Assembly: GCA_013823635.1 (NCBI GenBank)
Contig: PNML01000011.1
Span: 1-50,317, forward strand
Direction: 5' to 3'
Source of the DNA: Polaromonas sp.
Lineage (GTDB): Bacteria > Pseudomonadota > Gammaproteobacteria > Burkholderiales > Burkholderiaceae_C
Length of the DNA stretch: 50,317 nt
Positions 22,146-29,852 of the stretch are shown here, piece after piece (positions within the stretch are counted from its first letter, which is position 1; every line of letters begins with the position of its first letter). Under the pieces are notes generated by a model. The model did no database searches. It worked only from the letters and a program-made list of their open reading frames with translations, and had not been told where the DNA came from. Position numbers and translations under genes: made by a program.

Positions 22146-23063
22146 TCACCCCCAGACGGCCTTCAAGGCGGTCCACGCCCGGGTCAGCATGGGTTCACGG
22201 GTCCGCTGGGCCAAGCACACCAGGCACAGCTCACAGTCCAGCGACACGCGGTCGGCAATCACCAGTCCGTGCGATTGCGCCGCTCGCATCGCAATGGCAT
22301 CGCGCACCAAGCTGAGACCCACTCCGCTTTTCACGAGGTCCAACATGGACGCTTCCTGGTCAACCAACGCTGAGCGCCGGGGTGACAGCCCGGTGAGCGA
22401 GGCGGGACCGTATACCCCTCGCAGCAGTCGGTGGTGAGCGCTCGCCGGGGGCGTGTCCAGCCAAGGCAGGGTGGCGAGGCCGAACCAGTCCTTGCCCATC
22501 ACCTGGGGGCCCCAACCCGCAGGCGCCAGAACCCGGTAAGTGAATCGGGTGAGGGTGCGCAGTTCCACCGCGGGGTCTGGGGTTTGCTGGGGCAGGTTCA
22601 GGAAGTAGCCGATGTCCAGCTCATTTCGCATCACCCTGTCCAGCACGTCGCCGCTCATGCCCTGTTGCAACTCGGTGCCCAACTGTGGACTGAACTCAGC
22701 CAACTGTTTCAGGAACGCCCCCAGGCGAATGAATTCGGGATCCAGAATGGTGCCAATGCGCAGGGTGCCGCGCACCGTCTGGTGCAGGGCGGCAGCGGCA
22801 TGCCCCACCTCGGCAAGCGCCGCCAGGGCTTTGTCAGCATGGGGCAGCAGGGCCGCGCCGTCCTGTGTGAGGGCCATGCCTCGCGGTGTGCGGGCGAACA
22901 GCACCAGTCCGGTGGCTTCGGCCAATGCCTTCAATTGCAGACTGACGGTGGGCTGGCTCAAGCACAGTTGCTGCGCTGCCCTGGAGACATGGCCTTCCCG
23001 GGCCACGGCCACAAACGCGCGCAGGGTCTGGGGATCGAGGGTGGAGGCAGAGCGGACCGTCAT
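22146..23063 (-). CDS. LysR-family transcriptional regulator
   Basis: This 305-residue LysR-type regulator has a winged helix-turn-helix at residues about 10-65 (TLRAFVAVAREGHVSRAAQQ, then LSQPTVSLQLKAL) and a two-lobed effector domain (FIRLGAFLKQLAEFSPQLG onwards). ATG 23063 is preferred; a GTG two codons upstream is possible. It is divergent from a GMC oxidoreductase, and the 198-base gap carries two palindromes with the shared half-site ATTGG. The usual LysR arrangement of autoregulation plus control of the divergent gene is likely. The effector is unknown. Confidence 0.92.
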   Translation of the reverse strand: MTVRSASTLDPQTLRAFVAVAREGHVSRAAQQLCLSQPTVSLQLKALAEATGLVLFARTPRGMALTQDGAALLPHADKALAALAEVGHAAAALHQTVRGTLRIGTILDPEFIRLGAFLKQLAEFSPQLGTELQQGMSGDVLDRVMRNELDIGYFLNLPQQTPDPAVELRTLTRFTYRVLAPAGWGPQVMGKDWFGLATLPWLDTPPASAHHRLLRGVYGPASLTGLSPRRSALVDQEASMLDLVKSGVGLSLVRDAIAMRAAQSHGLVIADRVSLDCELCLVCLAQRTREPMLTRAWTALKAVWG

Positions 23064-23074
23064 GGCCACATGTT

Positions 23075-23119
23075 ATTGGATTTGCCAATGACGGATGGGG
23101 CGCAAATTCATTGGCAATG
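23075..23119. promoter_or_regulatory. Two palindromes, likely LysR binding sites
   Basis: ATTGG-ATTTG-CCAAT (23075-23089) and CATTG-G-CAATG (23109-23119) are both perfect inverted repeats, 19 bases apart, and lie just upstream of the LysR start. The pair resembles a regulatory plus an activation site of a LysR protein. The symmetry is seen; binding is inferred. Confidence 0.55.
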
Positions 23120-23261
23120 CGGATGCAACGCCTTCACACTGCAGCATTTCTGTCGGTCGCAAAACCCATGCGCCTGCGACCCACAGCCTGTGTCCGACCG
23201 CTTGCTGGTGCGCTGAGTGCGCAGCTGCCGCTGGCCAGCCCAACACCCCGAGGAGTTCTCT

Positions 23262-24989
23262 GTGTCCCCATCGCCATCCCTTGTTGAATTCGACACCATC
23301 ATTGTCGGGGCTGGTACGGCGGGCTGCTTGTTGGCCAACCGCCTGTCGGCCGACCCCTCGCGGCGCGTGCTGCTCATTGAGGCGGGGCGCGCCGACGATT
23401 ACCACTGGATCCACATTCCCGTGGGCTACCTGTATTGCATTGGCAACCCCCGCACCGACTGGTTGTTCAAGACCGAGCCGGACGCCGGTCTGAACGGGCG
23501 CAGCCTGCGCTACCCGCGTGGCAAGGCGCTGGGCGGCTGCTCCAGCATCAACGGCATGATTTACATGCGCGGGCAGGCCCGCGACTACGACCAATGGGCG
23601 CAGCTCACCGGCGACGAGGAGTGGAGCTGGGCCAACTCGCTGCCCGATTTCAAGCTGCACGAAGACCACCATGGGGGTGCCAATGCCTTGCACGGCGCCA
23701 AGGGCACGGTACCAGACCAGGCGTGGTCTGACCCCGGCGCCTATGGCCAGCTCATGCGCTCCAGCGGGGCAGGGGGCGAATGGCGGGTGGAGCGCCAGCG
23801 CCTGCGCTGGGATGTGCTCGACGCCTTTGCCCAGGCCGCGCAGCAAACCGGCATTCCCGCCACCACCGACTTCAACCAGGGCAGCAACGAGGGGGTGGGC
23901 TACTTTGAAGTCAACCAGAAAGCCGGCTGGCGCTGGAACACCGCCAAGGCGTTTTTGCGCCCACACGCCATGCAACGCCCCAACTTCACGCTGTGGACGC
24001 AGGCGCAGGTGAGCCAGTTGCTGCTGGAGACCCTGCCCGATGGCAGCCAGCGCTGCACCGGCGCCACCGTGTGGAACGGGCACGAAATGGTCACGGTGCA
24101 CGCCCGCCGCGAGGTGGTGTTGAGCGCCGGGGCCATTGGCAGCCCGCACATCCTCCAGCTGTCGGGCATAGGGCCGGCGCAGGTGCTGCGCCAGCACGGC
24201 ATCGACGTGAAGGTGGACTTGCCCGGCGTGGGCAGCAACCTGCAAGACCATTTGCAGATCCGCACCGTGTTCAAGGTGCAGGGTGTGAAAACGCTGAACA
24301 CGCTGGCCAGTTCTTGGTGGGGCAAAGCGCAAATTGGACTGGAGTATGTGCTCAAACGGTCTGGCCCCATGAGCATGGCCCCCAGTCAGCTGGGTGCCTT
24401 CACCCGCAGCGACCCAGACCAGCCCTGGCCCAACATCGAGTACCACGTGCAGCCGCTCAGCCTGGACGCGTTTGGGGAGCCGTTGCACCCGTTTCCCGCC
24501 ATCACCGCCAGCGTGTGCAACCTCAACCCCACCAGCCGGGGTACGGTGCACCTGAAGAGTCCCCGGTTCGAGGATGCCCCCGCCATCGCCCCCCACTACC
24601 TGGCCACACCCGAGGACCAGCGCGTGGCGGTGGACAGCCTGCGCCTGACCCGCCGCATCGCGGCCCAGCCGGCGCTGGCGCCGTTCAAACCTGAGGAATT
24701 CAAACCCGGCACCCAGTTTCAGACCGATGACGAACTGGTGCGCCTGGCGGGCGACATCGCCACCACCATCTTCCACCCCGTGGGCACCACCGCCATGGGC
24801 CGCGATGGTGACGCGATGGCTGTACTCGATTCACATTTGCGTGTGCGCGATGGCCAAGGCGGGGTGATTGCCGGTCTGCGCGTGGTCGATGCCGGGGCCA
24901 TGCCCACCATCACCAGCGGCAACACCAACAGCCCCACGCTGATGATGGCCGAGAAGGCTGCGCGCTGGATGTTGCAGGGGGACGGCTGA
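23262..24989 (+). CDS. GMC-family FAD-dependent oxidoreductase
   Basis: This 575-residue flavoprotein belongs to the glucose-methanol-choline family (choline/alcohol dehydrogenase-like), oxidising an alcohol and passing electrons to a carrier or oxygen. The FAD-binding motif is FDTIIVGAGTAGCLLANRLS near the N-terminus, with GGCSSINGMIYMRGQARDY, LSAGAIGSPHILQLSGIGPA, and the C-terminal active-site HPVGTTAMG and TSGNTNSPTLMMAEKAARWM. The start is GTG at 23262 with AGGAG six bases upstream; the frame is open further 5' but lacks a ribosome site. No signal peptide is seen. It is probably controlled by the divergent LysR gene. Substrate unknown. Confidence 0.93.
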   Translation: MSPSPSLVEFDTIIVGAGTAGCLLANRLSADPSRRVLLIEAGRADDYHWIHIPVGYLYCIGNPRTDWLFKTEPDAGLNGRSLRYPRGKALGGCSSINGMIYMRGQARDYDQWAQLTGDEEWSWANSLPDFKLHEDHHGGANALHGAKGTVPDQAWSDPGAYGQLMRSSGAGGEWRVERQRLRWDVLDAFAQAAQQTGIPATTDFNQGSNEGVGYFEVNQKAGWRWNTAKAFLRPHAMQRPNFTLWTQAQVSQLLLETLPDGSQRCTGATVWNGHEMVTVHARREVVLSAGAIGSPHILQLSGIGPAQVLRQHGIDVKVDLPGVGSNLQDHLQIRTVFKVQGVKTLNTLASSWWGKAQIGLEYVLKRSGPMSMAPSQLGAFTRSDPDQPWPNIEYHVQPLSLDAFGEPLHPFPAITASVCNLNPTSRGTVHLKSPRFEDAPAIAPHYLATPEDQRVAVDSLRLTRRIAAQPALAPFKPEEFKPGTQFQTDDELVRLAGDIATTIFHPVGTTAMGRDGDAMAVLDSHLRVRDGQGGVIAGLRVVDAGAMPTITSGNTNSPTLMMAEKAARWMLQGDG

Positions 24990-25003
24990 TGGCCAACGGC
25001 GGT

Positions 25004-25441
25004 TCAGCGCAGCCGACCCACGTAGCGAGCGCCCTCTGCCCCGGCTTGGGTGGTGGCTGATGCCCCTTCCCCGGTGTGGCCGAACACCGAGTTCAATGTG
25101 GACTCCAGAAAGCCGCTGGCACGTCCCTCCCGCGCGGCGTTGGGAGCTGATGCGTCCACCGGTTGCTTGTCCCGGTTGCGGCGAAGTGCGTCAGCGGCGG
25201 CTTCGACCAGCGGTTTGCGTTGAACCTGCTCCATGTGCGGTATTTCAGCGGCCAGGCGATCGGCGAGCTTGAGCAGGTCCTCGTGGCCCTCGGCCTGGCC
25301 CCTTTCCCGCGCGAAGCGAACCATCTCCTGCGCGTAGGCGACGTTGGTGGCCATCCATTCGGTGTCGGTGACACGTCCCGTCTTGCGCCGCAGCACCACA
25401 TGCAGGTGAGCGGCCACGGCAAATGAGTCGCTGCTGGCCAT
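25004..25441 (-). CDS. Hypothetical protein coupled to amt
   Basis: I do not recognise a family. The 145-residue product is hydrophilic and mainly helical, with charged stretches (YAQEMVRFARERGQAEGHED, then LLKLADRLAAEIPHMEQVQR), and a low-complexity Gly/Ala/Thr-rich tail. No signal peptide or membrane segment is seen. Its ATG follows the amt stop after only 4 bases on the same strand, so it is co-transcribed with amt and would share its sigma-54 promoter. This is where glnK is often linked to amt, but the sequence is not a PII protein. It could be a stress or nitrogen-linked accessory protein; that is guesswork. Confidence 0.7.
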   Translation of the reverse strand: MASSDSFAVAAHLHVVLRRKTGRVTDTEWMATNVAYAQEMVRFARERGQAEGHEDLLKLADRLAAEIPHMEQVQRKPLVEAAADALRRNRDKQPVDASAPNAAREGRASGFLESTLNSVFGHTGEGASATTQAGAEGARYVGRLR

Positions 25442-25445
25442 GGTG

Positions 25446-26819
25446 TCAATGTCCCAACTGCTCGGCGTGCAGGGCCTCGTCCAGCCCTGCGCGCTCTTGC
25501 TCTTCGTCCACCCGCAAGGGCGTGATGCGGGAGGTCACCCACAGCACCACCGCCGTCATGACCAGGCTGTAGCCCAACACCGATGCACAGGCCACCGCCT
25601 GCGTGGCCAGGTCGCCTGTCAGGCCTGAAATGGCGGACTCCGCCAGCACGCCGGTCAGCAGCGCCCCCACCAGCCCACCCAGACCGTGCACGCCAAACAC
25701 GTCCAGGGAGTCATCTGCCCCCAGCCATTTTTTGAGCCCTGTGGCGCCCCAAAAGCACACGATGCCCGCCACCACGCCTGTCACCAGCGCGCCCCTCAGG
25801 CCCACAAAGCCTGCAGCGGGCGTGATCGCCACCAGTCCAGCCACCACGCCAGAGCACAAGCCCAGCAGTGACGCCTTGCCGCGCAGCGACCACTCCATGG
25901 CCATCCAGGCCATGGCCCCCGTGGCGGCGGCCAGGTGCGTCACGGCCATGGCCAAGCCAGCACGGCCATCACCGGTCAGTGCCGAGCCGGCATTGAAGCC
26001 GAACCAGCCAACCCACAGCAGGCCCGTACCAGCCATGGTCAGCCCCAGGTTGAAGGGCGCAAACGACTCCCTGCGGTAGCCCATCCGTGGTCCCAGGGCA
26101 TACGCTGCCACCAGCCCGGCCGCCCCCGCATTGATGTGCACCACCGATCCTCCTGCAAAGTCCAGTGCGCCCATTTGCGCCAGCCAGCCACCCGGCTCCC
26201 ACACCCAATGCGCCACGGGTGCATACACCACCAACAACCAAAGGCCCACAAACCACATCAGGGCGGCGAACCGCATGCGCTCCACCAGGGCCCCCACGAT
26301 CAGGGCGCAGGTGATGATGGCAAAGCTCATTTGAAACATGGCGTACACCGATTCGGGCAGGGCGGGGGCCATGTGGCTCACGCTCAAGCGCCCCTCCGGC
26401 CCCAGGAACAGCAGACCGGAAAACCCTGCGCGGTCCAGCCCGCCCAGCCAGCCACCCAGGCCGCTTCCCCACGTGGGGTGGCCAGGGGTGAACGCCAGCG
26501 AATACGCCAGCCCGAACCACAACACGCTGACCAGCGCGGCGATGGCCACCACACTGGCCATGGTGTTGATCACGTTTTTGGCGCGGACCATGCCGCCGTA
26601 AAACAGGGCGATGCCAGGCAGGGTCATGAGCAGTACCAGCGCCGTCGAAACCATGACCCACACGGTGTCTGCCGGGTTGATCTGTCCCAGTGGTGCCAGA
26701 CCGGGCGAGGTCATTGGTGGCGCAGCTTGCTCGGTGCACCAGGCGGATGCGCCCGCCAGCAGCAGCGGGACACCGAACAGCTGGGCCAACACGCGGCTCA
26801 TGGGCCTGTTTTTGGGCAT
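25446..26819 (-). CDS. amt: Ammonium transporter (Amt family)
   Basis: This inner-membrane trimeric ammonium channel has 457 residues. After an N-terminal signal-like segment (FGVPLLLAGASAW) come about 11 membrane helices. The ammonium-site aspartate and first pore histidine are in LDFAGGSVVHINAGAAGLVA, and the second pore histidine is in VFGVHGLGGLVGALLTG. ATG 26819 is chosen because AGGAG stands five bases upstream; a longer frame is unconserved. A sigma-54 promoter and NtrC-like sites lie just upstream, so it is expected to be induced under nitrogen limitation. No glnK is next to it; a hypothetical gene follows instead. Confidence 0.95.
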   Translation of the reverse strand: MPKNRPMSRVLAQLFGVPLLLAGASAWCTEQAAPPMTSPGLAPLGQINPADTVWVMVSTALVLLMTLPGIALFYGGMVRAKNVINTMASVVAIAALVSVLWFGLAYSLAFTPGHPTWGSGLGGWLGGLDRAGFSGLLFLGPEGRLSVSHMAPALPESVYAMFQMSFAIITCALIVGALVERMRFAALMWFVGLWLLVVYAPVAHWVWEPGGWLAQMGALDFAGGSVVHINAGAAGLVAAYALGPRMGYRRESFAPFNLGLTMAGTGLLWVGWFGFNAGSALTGDGRAGLAMAVTHLAAATGAMAWMAMEWSLRGKASLLGLCSGVVAGLVAITPAAGFVGLRGALVTGVVAGIVCFWGATGLKKWLGADDSLDVFGVHGLGGLVGALLTGVLAESAISGLTGDLATQAVACASVLGYSLVMTAVVLWVTSRITPLRVDEEQERAGLDEALHAEQLGH

Positions 26820-26854
26820 TGGGACTCCTGTTTCCTCAACGAGGGATGGGGTGG

Positions 26855-26870
26855 AGCATTTCCCGTGCCA
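26855..26870 (-). promoter_or_regulatory. Sigma-54 (-24/-12) promoter of amt
   Basis: On the minus strand the bases read TGGCACGGGAAATGCT, against the RpoN consensus TGGCACG-N4-TTGCW. The invariant GG and GC are separated by the required ten bases. Transcription would start near 26844, giving a leader of about 25 bases with AGGAG before the amt ATG. Confidence 0.85.
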
Positions 26871-26890
26871 CACCCCCGGGAAATCCCCGA

Positions 26891-26907
26891 TGCACCATGC
26901 CCGTGCA
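26891..26907. promoter_or_regulatory. NtrC-like enhancer site upstream of amt
   Basis: TGCACCATGCCCGTGCA matches the NtrC site pattern TGCACCA-N3-TGGTGCA (7+3+7) at nearly every position. Its centre is about 55 bases upstream of the predicted amt start point. A second perfect palindrome, GCACTG-CCCTA-CAGTGC at 26905-26921, overlaps it but has different half-site spacing, so its role is less clear. Confidence 0.7.
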
Positions 26908-26936
26908 CTGCCCTACAGTGCGGGTAGACGCCATTG

Positions 26937-27060
26937 CGGGTTGACACAGTCTCCTGCCCCGGCGAAAGGCCGAGGAGACAACCCGAGCCCATAACAACAC
27001 CACAGCGCCCACAGAGGTGCATCGTTTGTGCCAACGCCAGCTGATGCTGGCGTTTTTTTT
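26937..27060 (+). ncRNA. Structured leader with terminator ahead of the TSUP gene (candidate riboswitch or small RNA)
   Basis: CGGGTT (26937-26942) pairs with AACCCG (26980-26985). GTCTCCT (26949-26955) pairs with AGGAGAC (26973-26979). CGGC (26960-26963) pairs with GCCG (26969-26972) around GAAAG. An intrinsic terminator follows (stem 27033-27041 with 27046-27054 and T-run to 27060), 33 bases before the TSUP ATG. GTTGACACA (26940-26948) can instead pair with TGTGCCAAC (27027-27035), with one A-C mismatch, which would break both the first helix and the foot of the terminator. I do not recognise a known class. Confidence 0.5.
27033..27060 (+). terminator. Intrinsic terminator upstream of the TSUP gene
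   Basis: AACGCCAGC (27033-27041) pairs perfectly with GCTGGCGTT (27046-27054) around TGAT, followed by six more T. It faces the same way as the gene starting at 27094, so it either ends a small RNA or acts as an attenuator of that gene. Confidence 0.9.
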
Positions 27061-27093
27061 GGGGCCGCCACAGTGCCCGCACAATCGCTACCC

Positions 27094-27849
27094 ATGGACA
27101 TATTGCTTGCGGCCGTTGCGTCGTTCTTTGCTGGTGCCGTCGATGCCATCGTGGGAGGGGGGGGGCTCATCCTGTTGCCGGCCCTGTTTGCCGTGTTCCC
27201 GGGTGCCCCACCGGCCACGCTGCTGGGGGTGAACAAGGGCACCTCCATCTGGGGCACCGCATCGGCGACTTGGCAGTACGCCCGACGGGTGGAGTTGCGC
27301 TGGCCCTCCCTGCTGGTGGGGGCCGCGCTGGCGCTGGTGGGCTCATTTGCTGGGGCCTGGGCGGTCACGCAGGTGTCACCGGACTTTCTCAAAAAAATCC
27401 TGCCCGGCGTGCTGTTGCTGGTGTTTGTCTACACCCTGGCCCGAAAAGACCTGGGACAAACCCATTCCCCCCGGCTGAATGGGCGCGCTGAAATGCAGGC
27501 CTTGGGCCTGTTGGGTGCGGTGATCGGGTTTTACGACGGCTTTTTTGGGCCCGGCACCGGCAGCTTTTTTGTGTTTCTGCTGGTGCGCTGGCTGGGTTAT
27601 GACTTCATGCACGCCAGTGCATCGGCCAAGCTGCTGAACACCGCATCCAACCTGGCTGCCCTGAGCCTGTTTGGGTGGATGGGCCATGTGTGGTGGCACG
27701 TGGTGTCCGTCACCGCCGTGGCCAATGTTGCCGGAAGCCTGATGGGCGCCCGCCTGGCCATGAAGCACGGGTCGGGTTTTGTGCGGGTGTTCTTCATGGG
27801 GGTGGTGGGGCTTTTACTGCTCAAGACCGCCAGCTCGGCCTACCTCTGA
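27094..27849 (+). CDS. TSUP family (TauE/SafE) membrane transporter
   Basis: This 251-residue inner-membrane protein of the TSUP family (anion exporters for sulfite, sulfoacetate and similar compounds) has about eight hydrophobic segments. The two family repeats are visible as SFFAGAVDAIVGGGGLILLP near residue 10-30 and IGFYDGFFGPGTGSFFVFLL in the second half. ATG 27094 is chosen because the protein sequence starts directly with the first helix. A run of nine G at 27157-27165 encodes the glycine motif. Its 3' end overlaps the convergent mrdA gene by 10 bases. The substrate is unknown; it is divergent from amt, and its leader looks regulated. Confidence 0.88.
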   Translation: MDILLAAVASFFAGAVDAIVGGGGLILLPALFAVFPGAPPATLLGVNKGTSIWGTASATWQYARRVELRWPSLLVGAALALVGSFAGAWAVTQVSPDFLKKILPGVLLLVFVYTLARKDLGQTHSPRLNGRAEMQALGLLGAVIGFYDGFFGPGTGSFFVFLLVRWLGYDFMHASASAKLLNTASNLAALSLFGWMGHVWWHVVSVTAVANVAGSLMGARLAMKHGSGFVRVFFMGVVGLLLLKTASSAYL

Positions 27850-29837
27850 GGGGCGTTGGTGCGCGCACCGTTGCTGCTGGCATTTCCCTCGGGAAGGGGC
27901 CACTCCATGTCGCTGGCCTTGCGCGGCTGGCCAATCGGCGCTGCGGCCAGGCCTTTTTGAACGGCGGCCAGGTCTTCCGGGCTGGGAAATTGGTCCAGCA
28001 GCACGTAGTCGAACACCCGGCGGGCGATGGGGGCGGCGTGGGCAGCACCAAACCCCGAGTTTTCCACCACCACGGCCAGCGCCACTTGTGGCCGATCGGC
28101 GGGGGCGAAGGCGATGTAGAGCGAGTGGTCGCGCTGGTGCTCCTCCAGCTTGCGGGCGTCGTACTTGTCCTTTTGGCCAATGGTCACGGCTTGCGCGGTG
28201 CCGGTTTTTCCCGCGCTCAGGTAGGGGGCGCCCGCAAACACGCGGGTGGACGTGCCCTCCTGCGTCACGCCCACCATGGCGCGAACCACGGTTTCAAAGT
28301 GGGCCGGGTTCAACCCCAGGTCCTGGCCGGGAGGGCGCTCAATGGGGTGGCGCTGGCGGGACACGGCATCTTCCGTGGCCAGCCCCAGGTGGGGCAGGTG
28401 TTTCACCCCCCGGTTCGCCAGGGTGGCGGTGGCTTGCGCCAGTTGCAGCATGGTGAAGCTGTTGTAGCCCTGGCCAATGCCCAGCGAGATGGTTTCACCG
28501 GCGTACCAGCGCTGTTGTTCGGGGCGGCGGTAGGTGTTGCGCTTCCAGCGCTGACTGGGCAGCACGCCCCGCACCTCGCCGCGCAGGTCGATGCCGGTGA
28601 TCTGGCCAAAACCAAAGGGCTGCATGAAGTCGTGGATGGCGTCCACGCCCAACTCATTGGCCAGCGAGTAGTAGTACACGTTGCTGGACTTGACGATGCT
28701 GCGGTAGAGGTCGACCGAGCCCAATCCGCCGTCGCCGTGGCTGCGGAACTTGTGGTTGCCAAACATCCAGTAGCCCGGGTCGTTGACGATGGTTTGCGCC
28801 GAGCGTTTGCCAGTGGCCAGGGCGGCCAGACCCATGAAAGGTTTGTAGGTGGAGCCTGGTGGGTAGGTGCCCCGCAACGCGCGGTTGAGCAAGGGCTTTT
28901 CCAGGGACTCGTTGAGCATGCGCCAGTTTTCCACGTCGATGCCGTCCACAAACAGGTTGGGGTCAAACGTGGGTTTGCTCACAAAGGCCAGCACCTCGCC
29001 GTTGCGCGGATCCAGGGCCACCAGGGCTCCCCGGCGGTCACCGAACATGTCTTCCACCAGCTTCTGCAGCTTGATGTCCAGCGTCAGCATCACGGTGTTG
29101 CCGGGGGTGGCGGGGGTGCGTGCCAGGGTGCGCACCGCGCGCCCGCCGGCGGAGGTTTCAATCTGGTCAAAGCCGGTCAGGCCGTGCAGTTGCTGCTCAA
29201 AGCTCTGCTCGATGCCGAGTTTGCCGATGTATTCGGTGCCCCGGTAGTTGGCCTGCTCCTCGTCGCTCCAGTCGTCCATCCGACTTTTTTCAGCCTGGTT
29301 GATGCGGCCGATGTAGCCCACCACGTGGCTGGCCGTTTCGCCGTAGGGGTATTGGCGGAACAACCTGGCCTTGATGTCCACACCCGGAAACCGGTAGCGC
29401 TGCGCGGTGAAGCGGGCCACCTCCTCGTCGGTCAGCCGTGTGCGGATGGGCAGCGAGTCGAAGTTCCGGGACTCTTCGCGCAGGCGCTTGAAGCGGCGCT
29501 TGTCACGCACCTGGATGTCAATGACCTCCGCCAATGCCTCGATCACGGCATCCACATCGTCCACGCGCGAGGGCGTGATTTCCAGGGTGTACGCCGAATA
29601 GTTGGTGGCCAGGGCCACGCCATTGCGGTCCAGAATGAGCCCCCGGTGCGGCACGATGGGCAGCACCGCGGTCCGGTTGCTCTCGGCCTGCGCTTTCAGG
29701 TCGTCGTGGCGATACACCTGCAGATACACCGCGCGGGCGGCCACCAAGCCAAACGCCACCAGCACGGCCAGCAGGGCCAGCCACACCCTCAGGCGAAAGC
29801 GGGAGAGGTCCGCTTCTACGTCACGCATCGCCGTCAT
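27840..29837 (-). CDS. mrdA: Penicillin-binding protein 2
   Basis: This elongation-specific peptidoglycan transpeptidase of the Rod complex has 665 residues, with one N-terminal membrane anchor at about 15-40, a dimerisation/pedestal domain, and the transpeptidase domain. Active-site motifs are STYK with Ser329, SSN at 384-386, and KTG at 544-546. The start is ATG 29837 (a second ATG three codons later is possible), 15 bases after mreD. rodA, which usually follows mrdA, is absent: the next gene downstream is the convergent TSUP transporter, overlapping by 10 bases. beta-Lactams such as mecillinam act on this protein in related bacteria. Confidence 0.96.
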   Translation of the reverse strand: MTAMRDVEADLSRFRLRVWLALLAVLVAFGLVAARAVYLQVYRHDDLKAQAESNRTAVLPIVPHRGLILDRNGVALATNYSAYTLEITPSRVDDVDAVIEALAEVIDIQVRDKRRFKRLREESRNFDSLPIRTRLTDEEVARFTAQRYRFPGVDIKARLFRQYPYGETASHVVGYIGRINQAEKSRMDDWSDEEQANYRGTEYIGKLGIEQSFEQQLHGLTGFDQIETSAGGRAVRTLARTPATPGNTVMLTLDIKLQKLVEDMFGDRRGALVALDPRNGEVLAFVSKPTFDPNLFVDGIDVENWRMLNESLEKPLLNRALRGTYPPGSTYKPFMGLAALATGKRSAQTIVNDPGYWMFGNHKFRSHGDGGLGSVDLYRSIVKSSNVYYYSLANELGVDAIHDFMQPFGFGQITGIDLRGEVRGVLPSQRWKRNTYRRPEQQRWYAGETISLGIGQGYNSFTMLQLAQATATLANRGVKHLPHLGLATEDAVSRQRHPIERPPGQDLGLNPAHFETVVRAMVGVTQEGTSTRVFAGAPYLSAGKTGTAQAVTIGQKDKYDARKLEEHQRDHSLYIAFAPADRPQVALAVVVENSGFGAAHAAPIARRVFDYVLLDQFPSPEDLAAVQKGLAAAPIGQPRKASDMEWPLPEGNASSNGARTNAPQR

Positions 29838-29852
29838 GGTGTGGGGCGCGGG

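Noticed and set aside
26905-26921. Second NtrC site GCACTG-CCCTA-CAGTGC
   Set aside because: The palindrome is perfect, but half-site spacing is two bases longer than in NtrC sites, so it is not called separately.
26941-26969. TTGACA at 26941-26946 as a -35 promoter element
   Set aside because: No -10-like hexamer at 16-18 bases (GAAAGG there). The bases are part of the leader helix.
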